A DNA stretch of 64,000 nucleotides, taken from positions 310,001-374,000 of the forward strand of contig NZ_JABVWW010000001.1 of the NCBI RefSeq assembly GCF_013350005.1. The letters run 5' to 3'. The DNA is from Methylocystis silviterrae (GTDB lineage: Bacteria; Pseudomonadota; Alphaproteobacteria; Rhizobiales; Beijerinckiaceae). The position numbers and the translations under genes were made by a program. A model generated the notes under the pieces. The model saw only the letters and a program-made list of their open reading frames with translations, did not search any database and had not been told where the DNA came from. Below are positions 27,537 to 36,219 of the stretch, piece after piece; positions within the stretch are counted from its first letter, which is position 1, and every line of letters begins with the position of its first letter.

Positions 27537-28340
27537 GTGCCCCGCGAAATAGAGCCTTCTGTGTGGAGGCCCGACATCGGCCGCATCGAAGTACAGCTGG
27601 TTGCAGGCACCAACGCGCCGCCCGTGCTGCTGGAGCGAACGCCTGAGGTCGAATGGGCGGATCACGCCTTCACATCGGTGCTCGCTGCTAGCCAGCGCTT
27701 GGCGGACTTGCTGGCGACGCTTGAGGCGGTGGGTGCACGTTACTGCGTTTTTGGCGGATGGTTGCGCGATATGCTTGCGGCACATGCATACGGTACGCCG
27801 GGGCCTCGGGACGTTGACGTTGTCGTCGTCGATATTGGTATCGATGCGCTGATAGCAGCGCTCCCAGCTGATATTCGTCCGACCATGTTTGGCGGGGTGC
27901 AAAGTGCTGCAGAACCGGTGCCCTTTGATATCTGGCCGCTCCACGAAACCTTCCTGATCCGCAAGCTTTCTATGCCGGTCTCATTTGGCAGCCTTCTCCA
28001 GACGGCTGACTTCAACATCAACGCGGCGCTCTACTTCCCAGCGCAAGCGGGATTGGCATCGGCGATCCTTGATGCTGGCATGCTGAACGCTATCCGGCGC
28101 AAATGCATATCGTTCAACGCAAGTCATTTGCCTTTTCCGATTATGCAATGCTCGCGGCTCCTTGCTTACAGCGTCAAGCTCAACTTGGATTTCGATGCAG
28201 CTGTGATCGCCTTCATGCGAGAAATTCTGAGGAATTCTAGCAATCAGGCGCAAATCATCGAAGGCTTGCGGCGCTATCAACCGAGAGTTGCAGATAAAGC
28301 GATTGCAGCGATCTTGTCGATTGTCGGGGGTGGATATTGA
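27537..28340 (+). CDS. Class II CCA-adding/poly(A)-polymerase-like nucleotidyltransferase, putative defence gene
   Basis: The 267-residue protein keeps the head-domain motifs of class II tRNA nucleotidyltransferases. Counting from the TTG at 27453, they are GGWLRDML at 101-108 (family GGxVRDxLL), RDVDVVV at 119-125 with metal-binding Asp120 and Asp122, FDIW at 158-161 with a third acidic residue, TADFNINAALYF at 184-195 (family RRDFTINAMAYD), and a helical tail with CSRLLAYSVKLNLDFD matching the LRAVRFA region. The long RNA-binding body and tail of true CCA enzymes are missing. The GTG at 27537 is one choice; TTG 27453 and GTG 27561 are alternatives. It overlaps the patatin gene by 4 bp. Lower GC than the flanks points to transfer. 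The product, a second messenger or modified tRNA, is unknown. Confidence 0.75.
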   Translation: MPREIEPSVWRPDIGRIEVQLVAGTNAPPVLLERTPEVEWADHAFTSVLAASQRLADLLATLEAVGARYCVFGGWLRDMLAAHAYGTPGPRDVDVVVVDIGIDALIAALPADIRPTMFGGVQSAAEPVPFDIWPLHETFLIRKLSMPVSFGSLLQTADFNINAALYFPAQAGLASAILDAGMLNAIRRKCISFNASHLPFPIMQCSRLLAYSVKLNLDFDAAVIAFMREILRNSSNQAQIIEGLRRYQPRVADKAIAAILSIVGGGY

Positions 28341-30277
28341 AAAGTTTCTATTTTTCCAATTGCATGGCGGCGTTTGAAGGTGGGGGCGTGAAAGGGGCTG
28401 CCTATGCCGGCGCCTATGCGCAAGCGGTCGCCGCTGGCATTCGCTTTAGCGAAGTTGCCGGCAGTTCGGCTGGTTCGGTCGTTGCAGCACTGATCGCCGC
28501 GGGCGCCTCGGCACCCTCGGTGCGCAAGCGCATGCTCGCGACCGATTTTGCCGGACTGGTGAAGCCTCCGCAACCGGACAAGGCACCATACAGGAAGAGC
28601 GGATTGCCCTTTTATGCGGGGGCATTGCGCCTTGGGAACGGCGAGTGGCTAGATGCAATTGAAGCAGGCGGCCTGCATAGTAGCAGTGCGCTCTATGATT
28701 GGATTGAGCAGAACCTGCGTGAAGTGCTCGCCGAGCAGGGGCGCGATCTACCCGAGCGGCCGATCCACTTCAGAGATTTGACCCTCCCGCTCTACATAGT
28801 CGCCGCCGATGTCGCCCAGAAGCGGCCCAAACTTTGGAGCCACGATACTACCCCCGACGAGTCGGTGGCGCTCGCCGTGCAGTCATCTTGTGCGATCCCT
28901 GTGTTCTTTCAGCCGGTGATTACTGCTGCGTCTGTCTTAATCGATGGCGGTGCTGTCAGCAATTTACCGACTTTCGTGTTTCCTCCGCACAAGGGGCATC
29001 AAGGGCGCTTTGCGGAGAAGACGCTCGCGTTCCGGCTCAAATCGAAGCCTTCGTCGCAATCGGCCGAGTTTAAGGACGCCTTGGGCTATGCGCTGGGCGT
29101 TGCAAGTACATTAGTGACTTCTGCTACTCAAATCCAGCAATCACTTCAGGATGGCATCTACCCGGTAGAGATCGACACCGGCGAGATCGCTGCGACCGAT
29201 TTTGGACTAATGACCCCAGAACTCCGCCAGACATTGTTCGACAGCGGTGTGACTGCAATGCGCAAGTTCGTCGCTGGGGAGCGGGAGATCGTCGGACGCC
29301 ACCGCGCCGCCAAGAGGTTCGAAGGATTTGACGAGCGGCTACACGGCTATGTCCATGCCTTTGGCGAGGCGCGCTCGACGATCTGGATTTCGGACGTATC
29401 GACCTATTGGCTGTGGTTCGTCTTTCCCTCCCTTGCCGCCGCGATTCGGCGGGGTGTGCAAGTGCGCATGGCCGCAGGACCTGCACCAGCCGGCAAGGGA
29501 GCCGAGGAGGCCAAGCGGCGCGCTTTACTCCAATCAATGGGCTGCGAAGTTAAAGAGTGTCCGATTGCCTTCACCGGCATCTTGGTCGATTATCCAAGCG
29601 ATGCCGCCACGTCAGTGATCAGTTCGGAGCGCGGCGCAGTCGGTGAGGATTTCCACTACGGGTCCGAGATCGTCCGCATCTACACCAGCGATGATGATCT
29701 GCCGATAATCAATAGCCTGGGTGTCGGTCTCGCCGAGCAATTCGGTGCGGCAAGCTCATCGCTAGAACCTGCGGAGTTCAAAATCGAGCCGATGGAGCGC
29801 GGGGAGCTGTTCACCGCGCTTTCCACCGTTCGTTATTATGAGAACGCGCGGTTCGAGATCTACGACCTGCCTCTCGATGCCAGTTTACGCGTCAGCCAGA
29901 CGCGTGTGAAGGAATTCAAGCTTCTCCAGGTCGCCGGACTCGTCCAGGAATTCGACAAGACGGGCATCGAGCTGTTCGCGCCGTGCCGCTACCGTCTACC
30001 CGACGGTTCTAAGAGCATCATTACGCCGCCGGTCGCGGAGATGACGCAGCAGGGGCCCGTCCTGATCGAGGGCCACACGCGTGCCTTTTACGCTTCACAG
30101 CAGGGCCGGACCCATTTGAAGGCTGTAATTGTCTACCAGGTCCAGGCAGCATTTCCGCTCGAACCGAGGCCCTTTGTCGATCTCAGGATCTCGCACGAGA
30201 CGATCGAAGTTGCGGCGAACATGCCAGGACGCAATCCGTCCTTGATGCGCAACATCGAGGGTGCCTTGCACCCATAA
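28337..30277 (+). CDS. Patatin-like phospholipase fused to PLD-like and ParB-like segments, putative effector
   Basis: A 646-residue multidomain protein. Residues 10-260 form a patatin domain with a complete catalytic set: oxyanion loop EGGGVKG (14-20), GSSAG with nucleophile Ser44 (42-46), and DGG (203-205) with catalytic Asp203. Residues about 335-470 resemble a phospholipase D-like fold (STIWISDVSTYWLW, IRRGVQVRMAAGP, DFHYGSEIVRIYTSDD) but without HKD motifs. Residues about 500-620 look ParB/sulfiredoxin-like (VLIEGHTRAFYASQQG, 575-590). Starts with TTG in a TTGA overlap with the nucleotidyltransferase, with GGGGGTGG just upstream. The pairing recalls CBASS, where a nucleotide signal switches on a patatin that destroys membranes; this function is inferred. 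Confidence 0.8.
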   Translation: MKSFYFSNCMAAFEGGGVKGAAYAGAYAQAVAAGIRFSEVAGSSAGSVVAALIAAGASAPSVRKRMLATDFAGLVKPPQPDKAPYRKSGLPFYAGALRLGNGEWLDAIEAGGLHSSSALYDWIEQNLREVLAEQGRDLPERPIHFRDLTLPLYIVAADVAQKRPKLWSHDTTPDESVALAVQSSCAIPVFFQPVITAASVLIDGGAVSNLPTFVFPPHKGHQGRFAEKTLAFRLKSKPSSQSAEFKDALGYALGVASTLVTSATQIQQSLQDGIYPVEIDTGEIAATDFGLMTPELRQTLFDSGVTAMRKFVAGEREIVGRHRAAKRFEGFDERLHGYVHAFGEARSTIWISDVSTYWLWFVFPSLAAAIRRGVQVRMAAGPAPAGKGAEEAKRRALLQSMGCEVKECPIAFTGILVDYPSDAATSVISSERGAVGEDFHYGSEIVRIYTSDDDLPIINSLGVGLAEQFGAASSSLEPAEFKIEPMERGELFTALSTVRYYENARFEIYDLPLDASLRVSQTRVKEFKLLQVAGLVQEFDKTGIELFAPCRYRLPDGSKSIITPPVAEMTQQGPVLIEGHTRAFYASQQGRTHLKAVIVYQVQAAFPLEPRPFVDLRISHETIEVAANMPGRNPSLMRNIEGALHP

Positions 30278-30569
30278 GCCGTCGGTCAGAACCGCAATGA
30301 GCTACCGGGTCCTGCCAAACTGTGCGTAACTGGATTAAGCACCGGCAGCAATGTGGCTCCTTGCTTCCTTTTGCACGATCAGACCGGGCACCTAAGGGCC
30401 AACATCGATCGTCTGCCCCCTGGTTGGCCTGCCAAGAACGAGACGTCTTCAACGCCCGCTAAGGGTCAAATCAAGCCCTTCATCATCCGCTCAGCGGGGC
30501 GACTGCTACGGGTCGCGAGCCGAAATTCACGCTGATAACCTACCGCCTTTTGGAAGGCGCGGGTTGACT
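30278..30569 (+). other. Gene-free stretch between patatin gene and toxin-antitoxin pair
   Basis: About 290 bp with intermediate GC and no supported gene. A short hairpin CGCCTT (30544-30549) / AAGGCG (30554-30559) lies just beyond the toxin stop and may end the minus-strand TA transcript. No attachment-site repeat matching the left edge was seen by eye. Confidence 0.35.
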
Positions 30570-30857
30570 TCACAGCGACTCCGGCCATCGACGTGCGCCA
30601 TGATAGATGCGCAATATCTGAAGCGCGTTGTCCTTGACGCGATAGGGAACGATGTAGGGCGTCTTGTCGATGATGAATTCGCGCGTTCCAGGCACGCGGC
30701 CGGGGCGGCCGATAGGCGGATTCTCGGCAAGAGTCGTCTCGACCATTTCGAGAAGGTGAAGGGCGACGCGTCGCGCAGCCGCGGGATTGTCCCGCGAAAT
30801 GTCTGTGCGTAGGGCGGCGAGATCGTCGATCGCCTCGGGCGACCAGATGATCTTCAA
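30570..30857 (-). CDS. ParE/RelE-superfamily toxin
   Basis: A 95-residue protein with the fold signature of the ParE/RelE family: IIWSPEAIDDLAALRTDI at the N-terminus, NPPIGRPGRVPGTREFII, YIVPYRVKDNALQILRIYHGARRWP at the C-terminus. The closing HGARRWP is typical of ParE-like members, which poison DNA gyrase, while RelE relatives cut mRNA; the target is not decided by sequence. Start is a TTG that overlaps the antitoxin stop (TTGA), so the two are coupled. Antitoxin comes first in the operon, as usual. Confidence 0.88.
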   Translation of the reverse strand: MKIIWSPEAIDDLAALRTDISRDNPAAARRVALHLLEMVETTLAENPPIGRPGRVPGTREFIIDKTPYIVPYRVKDNALQILRIYHGARRWPESL

Positions 30858-31150
30858 GGTCGACGCGTTTCGTCAGGCGTTTCCCAGCTCTCGATCCAAT
30901 GACGCACGTCTTCATGTTCAACGCCGCCGCCGCGATCGAGAGAGCCCAGGGCTTGGCGAATTCCGGCGACTTGCCACTCGTTGGCGTCGAGATATTCGGC
31001 GATCGCCTCGGCCGTGAGAAAGGAGCGGCTGCGGCCCGTGCTCGCCGCGAGGCTGGCGAGCCGCTTCTTGATCTCGGGACCGACCCTCACGGTGAAGGTC
31101 TCGGATGTTTCGCGCTTTGTGCGCTTGATCTTTGCAGCCGGTGATTGCAT
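30854..31150 (-). CDS. Ribbon-helix-helix antitoxin
   Basis: A 98-residue protein with the N-terminal beta strand and helices of an RHH/CopG-type DNA-binding antitoxin (FTVRVGPEIKKRLASLAAST, GRSRSFLTAEAIAEYLDAN) and a C-terminal tail (EHEDVRHWIESW) expected to wrap the toxin. The ATG at 31150 is chosen; the frame extends to 31198 without family character. The sequence just upstream, GTTATGTTGTGTAC, is AT-richer and may be the self-regulated promoter. Pairs with the toxin at 30570. Confidence 0.88.
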   Translation of the reverse strand: MQSPAAKIKRTKRETSETFTVRVGPEIKKRLASLAASTGRSRSFLTAEAIAEYLDANEWQVAGIRQALGSLDRGGGVEHEDVRHWIESWETPDETRRP

Positions 31151-31264
31151 GTACACAACATAACACACCGCCTGTCGGCGACAATTGTCATTCAACAATA
31201 TCCGGGAGGACGGCGCGTCGCCTTTCGTTGCCTCCTGTCCCGCGCTGGCCTAAGAGAGTGCGCC

Positions 31265-32143
31265 ATGCAGAATGCGCCTTTGCTCATGCCCGCCGCGGAC
31301 ACGCTTGCCGAATTGCGCGACGAGATCGACCGGATCGATCGCGACATGCATCGGCTGTTGATGGAGCGCGGCGAGATCATCGACCGGCTGATCGCCGTGA
31401 AGCGCGCGCAGGGCGTCGGCTGCGCCTTTCGACCCGATCGCGAGGCGCAGATGATGCGTGCGCTGGTCGAGCGTCACCAGGGGCTCCTGCCGCTCGACGC
31501 CGTCGAGGGCGTATGGCGCGTCATCGTTTCGACCTTCACCTATGTGCAGGCGAATTATTCGGTGCATGCGGATGATTCCGGCGGCGACGCGCAGATGCGC
31601 GATTCGGCGCGCTTCCACTTCGGCTTCACCGTTCCCTATGTCGCGCATCACGGCGCTGGCGCTGTGATCGACGCGGTCGCCGCGTCGACCGGCGATCTGG
31701 GGATACTGCGCGCGACGGGCGGGCTGTCGGATGGCGCCTGGTGGATGCGCCTCGTCGGCGAAGGCGCTCCCAAGATCATCGCGCGCCTGCCTTTCGTCGA
31801 GCGGCCCAATCATCCTGCGGGTCTGCCGATGTTCGTCGTCGCGCGGCTTCCGGCCGACGCAATGGCGCAGGGCGTGACGCTTTATGCCGTCGGCCTCGCG
31901 CGCTGGACTCACGCGCTGCCCGCCGCTTTCCAGACGCTCAAAGGTGAAATCCTCGCGAGCGCCCCGCATCCGGAAGGGCTGGCGCTGCTTGTCGCGGCCG
32001 CCGGCGACGCTGACGCGCAGTCCTTCGCCAAAGCCTTGGCCGAAGCGGGGGTGGAGGGCGCGCGCGTCGACGTGATCGGCAGCCATGCGATGCGCTTCCA
32101 GCTTAACGACGCGCGCAGCGGCGTCTTCGCGCCAGGCGATTGA
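31265..32143 (+). CDS. Chorismate mutase (AroQ) fused to a degenerate prephenate dehydratase-like domain
   Basis: Residues about 10-95 form an AroQ-type chorismate mutase: [51 protein letters not shown], turning chorismate into prephenate. The remaining 190 residues ([51 protein letters not shown]) resemble the binding-protein fold of prephenate dehydratase, but its catalytic Thr-Arg-Phe motif is not seen; the equivalent place reads GLPMFVVAR. So dehydratase activity is doubtful. It is three bases upstream of hisC, then tyrA, making an aromatic amino acid operon. AGAG precedes the ATG; a frame extension to 31145 is unlikely. Confidence 0.82.
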   Translation: MQNAPLLMPAADTLAELRDEIDRIDRDMHRLLMERGEIIDRLIAVKRAQGVGCAFRPDREAQMMRALVERHQGLLPLDAVEGVWRVIVSTFTYVQANYSVHADDSGGDAQMRDSARFHFGFTVPYVAHHGAGAVIDAVAASTGDLGILRATGGLSDGAWWMRLVGEGAPKIIARLPFVERPNHPAGLPMFVVARLPADAMAQGVTLYAVGLARWTHALPAAFQTLKGEILASAPHPEGLALLVAAAGDADAQSFAKALAEAGVEGARVDVIGSHAMRFQLNDARSGVFAPGD

Positions 32144-32145
32144 TC

Positions 32146-33276
32146 ATGACGAAGCCCACCCCCCGTTCAACCGTTCTCGCGATCGACGCTTATGTGCCCG
32201 GCAGGAGCGCCGCGCCGGGCGCTGCGCGCGTGTTCAAATTGTCGGCCAATGAGACGCCGCTGGGGCCATCTCCGCGCGCGGTAGAGGCCTTGCGCAGCAT
32301 GGCCGGCGAGATTGCGCTTTATCCCGAAGGCTCTTCGCGCGCCCTGCGCGAGGCGATCGGCGCGCGTTACGCGCTAAACCCAGATCGGATCATCGCCGGC
32401 GCCGGCTCGGATAATCTTCTGGAGCTGCTTGCGCTCGCCTACATCGGGCCAGGCGACGAGGGCGTTTACAGCCAGCACGGGTTCCTTGAATACAAGATCG
32501 TCACTCTGGCTGCGGGGGGAACGCCGGTTGTCGCTCCCGAGACGAACTACACGGCGGAGGTTGACGCGCTTCTTGCCTGTGTGAGCGAGAGAACAAAGAT
32601 CGTATTTCTCGCCAATCCAAATAATCCGACGGGAACGTTTTTGCGCGCGAGCGAAGTCTCGCGGCTGGCGCGTTCGCTTCCCGCGCATGTGCTGCTCGTG
32701 CTCGATTCCGCCTATGCCGAATATGTCCTGCGCGAGGATTACGAGGCGGGCGTCGCGCTGGTCGACGCGCATGAAAATGTCGTGATGACCCGCACCTTCT
32801 CGAAAATTTACGGCCTTGCGGGCCTGCGCGTTGGCTGGGCCTATGGACCCGCGCATGTGATCGACGCGCTGAACCGAATCCGCTCGCCCTTCAATGTCTC
32901 GAGCGCGGGTTCAGCAGCGGCGATCGCCGCGCTGTCGGATCGCGCGCATCTCGACGCGGCGATCGCGCATAATGACCGCTGGCTGCCGTGGCTCTCGCGA
33001 GAAATTTCCGCGCTCGGTCTCGACGTTCTGCCGAGCGTCGCCAATTTCGTCGCCATACGTTTTCCGGACGCGCCGGGATTGACGGCCGTCGACGCCGACC
33101 GCTTCCTCATGTCGCGCGGTCTGGTGCTGCGCGCCATCGGCGCCTATGGCATGGGGGAATTCCTGCGGCTTACCGTCGGCGCGCAGGAGGCGAATGAACG
33201 CGTCGTCGAAGCGCTTGCTGAATTCATGCAGAGCGCCCGGGCGCTGCAAAACGCGCAAGCAGACGTTCATGGCTGA
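32146..33276 (+). CDS. hisC: Histidinol-phosphate / aromatic aminotransferase HisC
   Basis: PLP enzyme of fold type I, 376 residues. Motifs: [53 protein letters not shown] with the conserved Asn, LDSAYAEYV with the Asp that contacts PLP nitrogen, and [20 protein letters not shown] with the Schiff-base Lys. In this context, between chorismate mutase and TyrA, it may serve transamination of aromatic keto acids as well as histidine synthesis. The ATG at 32146 is preferred over a TTG at 32140. It overlaps tyrA by 8 bp. Confidence 0.93.
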   Translation: MTKPTPRSTVLAIDAYVPGRSAAPGAARVFKLSANETPLGPSPRAVEALRSMAGEIALYPEGSSRALREAIGARYALNPDRIIAGAGSDNLLELLALAYIGPGDEGVYSQHGFLEYKIVTLAAGGTPVVAPETNYTAEVDALLACVSERTKIVFLANPNNPTGTFLRASEVSRLARSLPAHVLLVLDSAYAEYVLREDYEAGVALVDAHENVVMTRTFSKIYGLAGLRVGWAYGPAHVIDALNRIRSPFNVSSAGSAAAIAALSDRAHLDAAIAHNDRWLPWLSREISALGLDVLPSVANFVAIRFPDAPGLTAVDADRFLMSRGLVLRAIGAYGMGEFLRLTVGAQEANERVVEALAEFMQSARALQNAQADVHG

Positions 33277-34192
33277 TCCTGCGTGTGAACGCCTGGCGCT
33301 GATCGGCGTCGGACTCATCGGCTCATCGATCGCGCGTGCGGCGCGCCAATTCGGCGCAGCCCGGCGCATCGCGGTGATGGATTCATCGCAAGAGGTCGTC
33401 GGCCGCGCCGGCGAACTCGGTCTCGCCGACGTTGCGACACAAGATTTTGCGCAGGCGGTTCGTGGAGCCGATCTCGTCATTGTGTGCACGCCTGTCGGCG
33501 CTTGCGGCGACGTTGCGCAATGCCTCGCGCCGCATCTGGAAAAGGGCGCGGTTCTTTCCGACGTCGGCTCGGTGAAAGGCGCCGTCGTCGCGCAGATGAC
33601 GCCGCATCTTGCCGAACCGGCGCGCTTCATTCCCGCCCATCCGATCGCCGGCACGGAGTTCTCCGGGCCGGACGCAGGATTCGCCACGCTGTTTCAAAAC
33701 CGTTGGTGCATTCTCACGCCGCCCGACAACGCCGACGCCGCAGCCGTGGAAAAGCTGACGACATTCTGGATGCGTTTGGGGGCCAACGTCGAGACGATGA
33801 GCGTCGCGCATCATGACGCCGTGCTCGCGCTGACGAGCCACCTGCCGCATCTGATCGCCTATAATATCGTCGGAACGGCGGATGATTTCGGCGACGAGAC
33901 GCGTTCCGAGGTCATCAAATTCTCGGCGTCCGGCTTTCGCGATTTCACGCGCATCGCCGCGTCGGATCCCATCATGTGGCGAGACATCTTCCTCGCCAAC
34001 AAGGACGCCGTTCTGCAGATGCTCGGACGCTTCAACGAAGATCTCAGCGTGCTACAGCGGATGATCAGGCGGGGCGACGGGGAAGGACTGCTGGAATTCT
34101 TCTCGCGCACCCGCGACATCCGCCGCTCGATCGTCGAGCAGGGCCAGGACACGGCCGCGCCTGACTTCGGAAGGCGAGCCGAAGGGCGGTGA
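33269..34192 (+). CDS. tyrA: Prephenate/arogenate dehydrogenase TyrA
   Basis: NAD(P)-dependent enzyme of tyrosine synthesis, 307 residues. Rossmann motif [17 protein letters not shown], the segment [26 protein letters not shown], the catalytic block [19 protein letters not shown], and the helical domain [19 protein letters not shown]. The choice between prephenate and arogenate cannot be made here. Start ATG 33269 lies within the end of hisC. The C-terminal tail (about 285-307) is low in complexity. Confidence 0.93.
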   Translation: MADPACERLALIGVGLIGSSIARAARQFGAARRIAVMDSSQEVVGRAGELGLADVATQDFAQAVRGADLVIVCTPVGACGDVAQCLAPHLEKGAVLSDVGSVKGAVVAQMTPHLAEPARFIPAHPIAGTEFSGPDAGFATLFQNRWCILTPPDNADAAAVEKLTTFWMRLGANVETMSVAHHDAVLALTSHLPHLIAYNIVGTADDFGDETRSEVIKFSASGFRDFTRIAASDPIMWRDIFLANKDAVLQMLGRFNEDLSVLQRMIRRGDGEGLLEFFSRTRDIRRSIVEQGQDTAAPDFGRRAEGR

Positions 34193-34233
34193 AGACCGTC
34201 TCTCCACGGCCGCTGTCTTCACGGGAATCACAT

Positions 34234-34929
34234 ATGACCGAAGCGAATTTCGACGCGCTGCGCGCCGCTTTCGAAAACGCCGTTCCCGGCTATGACGCGC
34301 TGCGACGCAAACTCATTCCGCATTTCGACGCCTTCTATGGAACCGCGCTCGATCTTCTCGAAGAGGTCGTGGGCGAGGGAGAATTTCGATGCGTCGACCT
34401 TGGCGTCGGCACGGGTCTTTTGTCGGAAATGATTCTCAAGCGGTTTCGCGGCGCGCAGGTCGAAGGCGTCGATCTCGCGCCGAAGATGCTCGATGCGGCG
34501 CGCGAACGGCTTGCGATTTACGGCGCGCGCCTGCGCCTGTCGCTCGCGGACTATGCAACCACGTCGCTCCCTGGGCCGCTCGACGCCGTCGTCTCGGCGC
34601 TCTCGATCCACCATCTCGATCACGAGGCGAAGCGCCGCCTCTTCCGGCGGATTCATGATGCGCTGCGACCCGGCGGCGTTTTCATCAACGCCGACCAGTC
34701 GCTCGGCGCGACCAGTGAAATCGAGGACGCCTATCAGCGCCGTTGGGAAGCGGATGTCCGAGCTTCGGGAATCGCCGCCGATGATTTCGCGGCGGCGAGA
34801 AAGCGCACAGAACTCGATCGCAGCGCGACCTTCGCAGATCAGATCGCCTGGCTCGAAGACGCGGGGTTCCGCTATGCGGACATTGGCTGGAAGCGCCACC
34901 GCTTTACGGTGTTTTACGCCCGCCGTTAG
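34234..34929 (+). CDS. Class I SAM-dependent methyltransferase
   Basis: A 231-residue methyltransferase with motif I FRCVDLGVGTGLLSEMIL, VEGVDLAPKMLDAARERL (acidic residue binding the SAM ribose), LDAVVSALSIHHLDHEAKRR and IHDALRPGGVFINAD. The substrate is unknown; the layout is like UbiE/Methyltransf_25-type small-molecule enzymes. The ATG at 34234 has GGGAA upstream; a GTG at 34189 that overlaps tyrA by 4 bp is an alternative. The end overlaps the convergent PHA-type gene by 26 bp. Confidence 0.8.
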   Translation: MTEANFDALRAAFENAVPGYDALRRKLIPHFDAFYGTALDLLEEVVGEGEFRCVDLGVGTGLLSEMILKRFRGAQVEGVDLAPKMLDAARERLAIYGARLRLSLADYATTSLPGPLDAVVSALSIHHLDHEAKRRLFRRIHDALRPGGVFINADQSLGATSEIEDAYQRRWEADVRASGIAADDFAAARKRTELDRSATFADQIAWLEDAGFRYADIGWKRHRFTVFYARR

Positions 34930-35257
34930 GATCGTTTTTTGACGCGTTGCCGATTCGCAAGGCATCGCCGGCGTTGCGCGAGATGACCTGCTGCACGGCG
35001 CCGGACAGCGCCGCGAGCAGCCAGGGCAGCTGAACGTCAATGCGCAGCAAATCTTTTAGCACCGTGATCTGCGCCGATGCCGCCTGGCCGAGCGCCCTCA
35101 CGTGAACCGTCGCCACGTCCCCCGCCCAAGTGACTTCGGAATGCGCGACCTTGTCCACATATTCGCGCTGCATCTTTGTCAGCTGTTCGGAGACTCGGGC
35201 TTTCGCCGCTTCGACGCCGAGATCATGCGGCACTGTGACGGTGATGGCGTTCGACAT
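34904..35257 (-). CDS. Polyhydroxyalkanoic acid system (PHA granule-region) family protein
   Basis: A 117-residue cytoplasmic protein. ITVTVPHDLGVEAAKARVSEQL at the N-terminus and VHVRALGQAASAQITVLKDLLRIDVQLPWLLAAL are the pattern of the small family named for its link to PHA granule genes. Molecular role is unknown. No PHA synthase is nearby. Convergent overlap of 26 bp with the methyltransferase gene. Confidence 0.7.
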   Translation of the reverse strand: MSNAITVTVPHDLGVEAAKARVSEQLTKMQREYVDKVAHSEVTWAGDVATVHVRALGQAASAQITVLKDLLRIDVQLPWLLAALSGAVQQVISRNAGDALRIGNASKNDPNGGRKTP

Positions 35258-35307
35258 AGGCTTCCTCCACTTGCCACAATGTAGGCGCCCTCTGAGGGAT
35301 TAGAAGA

Positions 35308-36081
35308 ATGGCGCGGCTAAAGGCGATGACGAGAACCGGGATCTCTCGCGAGCTTGTACGATGTACAGTCGAGGTTGCGCTCGCTCTGGCGTTAAGCGTG
35401 GTCGCAACTTCCGCTGGGGCGCTCGACGCGCCGTCGCCTCCACGACGTCCGGAGTTTCAAGCCGTGCCCTTGCCCGGGGCAAAGCCCGCGGCAGGCGACA
35501 AGCCGCCGCAAGGGGAGACCCAGTCCGCCGAGGATTGCATGGCGAATCTGCGCGCGGCTGGCGTCGCTTTCGAACCCGCCGAAGCGCCTGCCGGCGCGCT
35601 TGACGGTTGCGCGATCGAGGCGCCCGTGCGTCTCGTTTCGGTGACGGCCGGCATACGGCGCATTGCGCTCATCGCAAAGCCGCTGCTGGCTTGCGGCTTC
35701 GCGCTGCAGTTTTCCGATTACGTGAAAAATTTGCTGGCGCCGCTCGGCGCCGGGACGATGGTCGCCTCGCTCGTCGCGATCGACACAGGTTCGGGATACG
35801 AATGCCGCGGCCGCAATCATGATAACGGGGCCAAGCTGAGCGCGCACGCCAAAGGGCTCGCTCTTGATGTCGGCGCATTTGTTTTCTCGGACGGTCGAAA
35901 GATCGCCGTCGACGCTCAGCCGGACGCTCAATCGACCGCTTACGTCAGAGGGCTACGAACGGCGGCGTGCGGCTGGTTCACCACGATCCTGGGCCCTGGA
36001 TCAGATCCCTATCACGCAAGCCATCTTCATTTCGACATCGAGCGCCATGGATCGAATGGCGGCTATCGAATCTGCCAATAG
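35308..36081 (+). CDS. Extensin-like family secreted protein
   Basis: A 257-residue protein with an N-terminal membrane or signal segment (about 17-38, LVRCTVEVALALALSVVATS) and a Pro-rich spacer (APSPPRRPEF). The C-terminal domain contains DGCAIEAPVRL, LLACGFALQFSDYV, GSGYECRGRNHDNGAKLSAHAKGLALDVGAF and PYHASHLHFDIERHG, the marks of the bacterial extensin-like family. The H/D pattern (SAHAKGLALDV ... HLHFD) resembles D-Ala-D-Ala carboxypeptidase/endopeptidase zinc sites, so a cell-wall role is plausible but not proven. A stand-alone gene. Confidence 0.85.
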   Translation: MARLKAMTRTGISRELVRCTVEVALALALSVVATSAGALDAPSPPRRPEFQAVPLPGAKPAAGDKPPQGETQSAEDCMANLRAAGVAFEPAEAPAGALDGCAIEAPVRLVSVTAGIRRIALIAKPLLACGFALQFSDYVKNLLAPLGAGTMVASLVAIDTGSGYECRGRNHDNGAKLSAHAKGLALDVGAFVFSDGRKIAVDAQPDAQSTAYVRGLRTAACGWFTTILGPGSDPYHASHLHFDIERHGSNGGYRICQ

Positions 36082-36219
36082 TCGAAAAAAATAGAATTCC
36101 CTGCGCTGAAACGTTAAGGTGCCGTTCATCTTTCATGGTGAACGCGACGCGCCGGCGTGGCACGCCGCAGCGATGCAGCGTTGTCGCTTCGGATGGACAA
36201 CACAGGGAGGCTTGGAATC

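Noticed and set aside
27405-27944. Minus-strand frame opposite the nucleotidyltransferase gene
   Set aside because: It overlaps the strand that has clear family motifs, and shows no motif itself.
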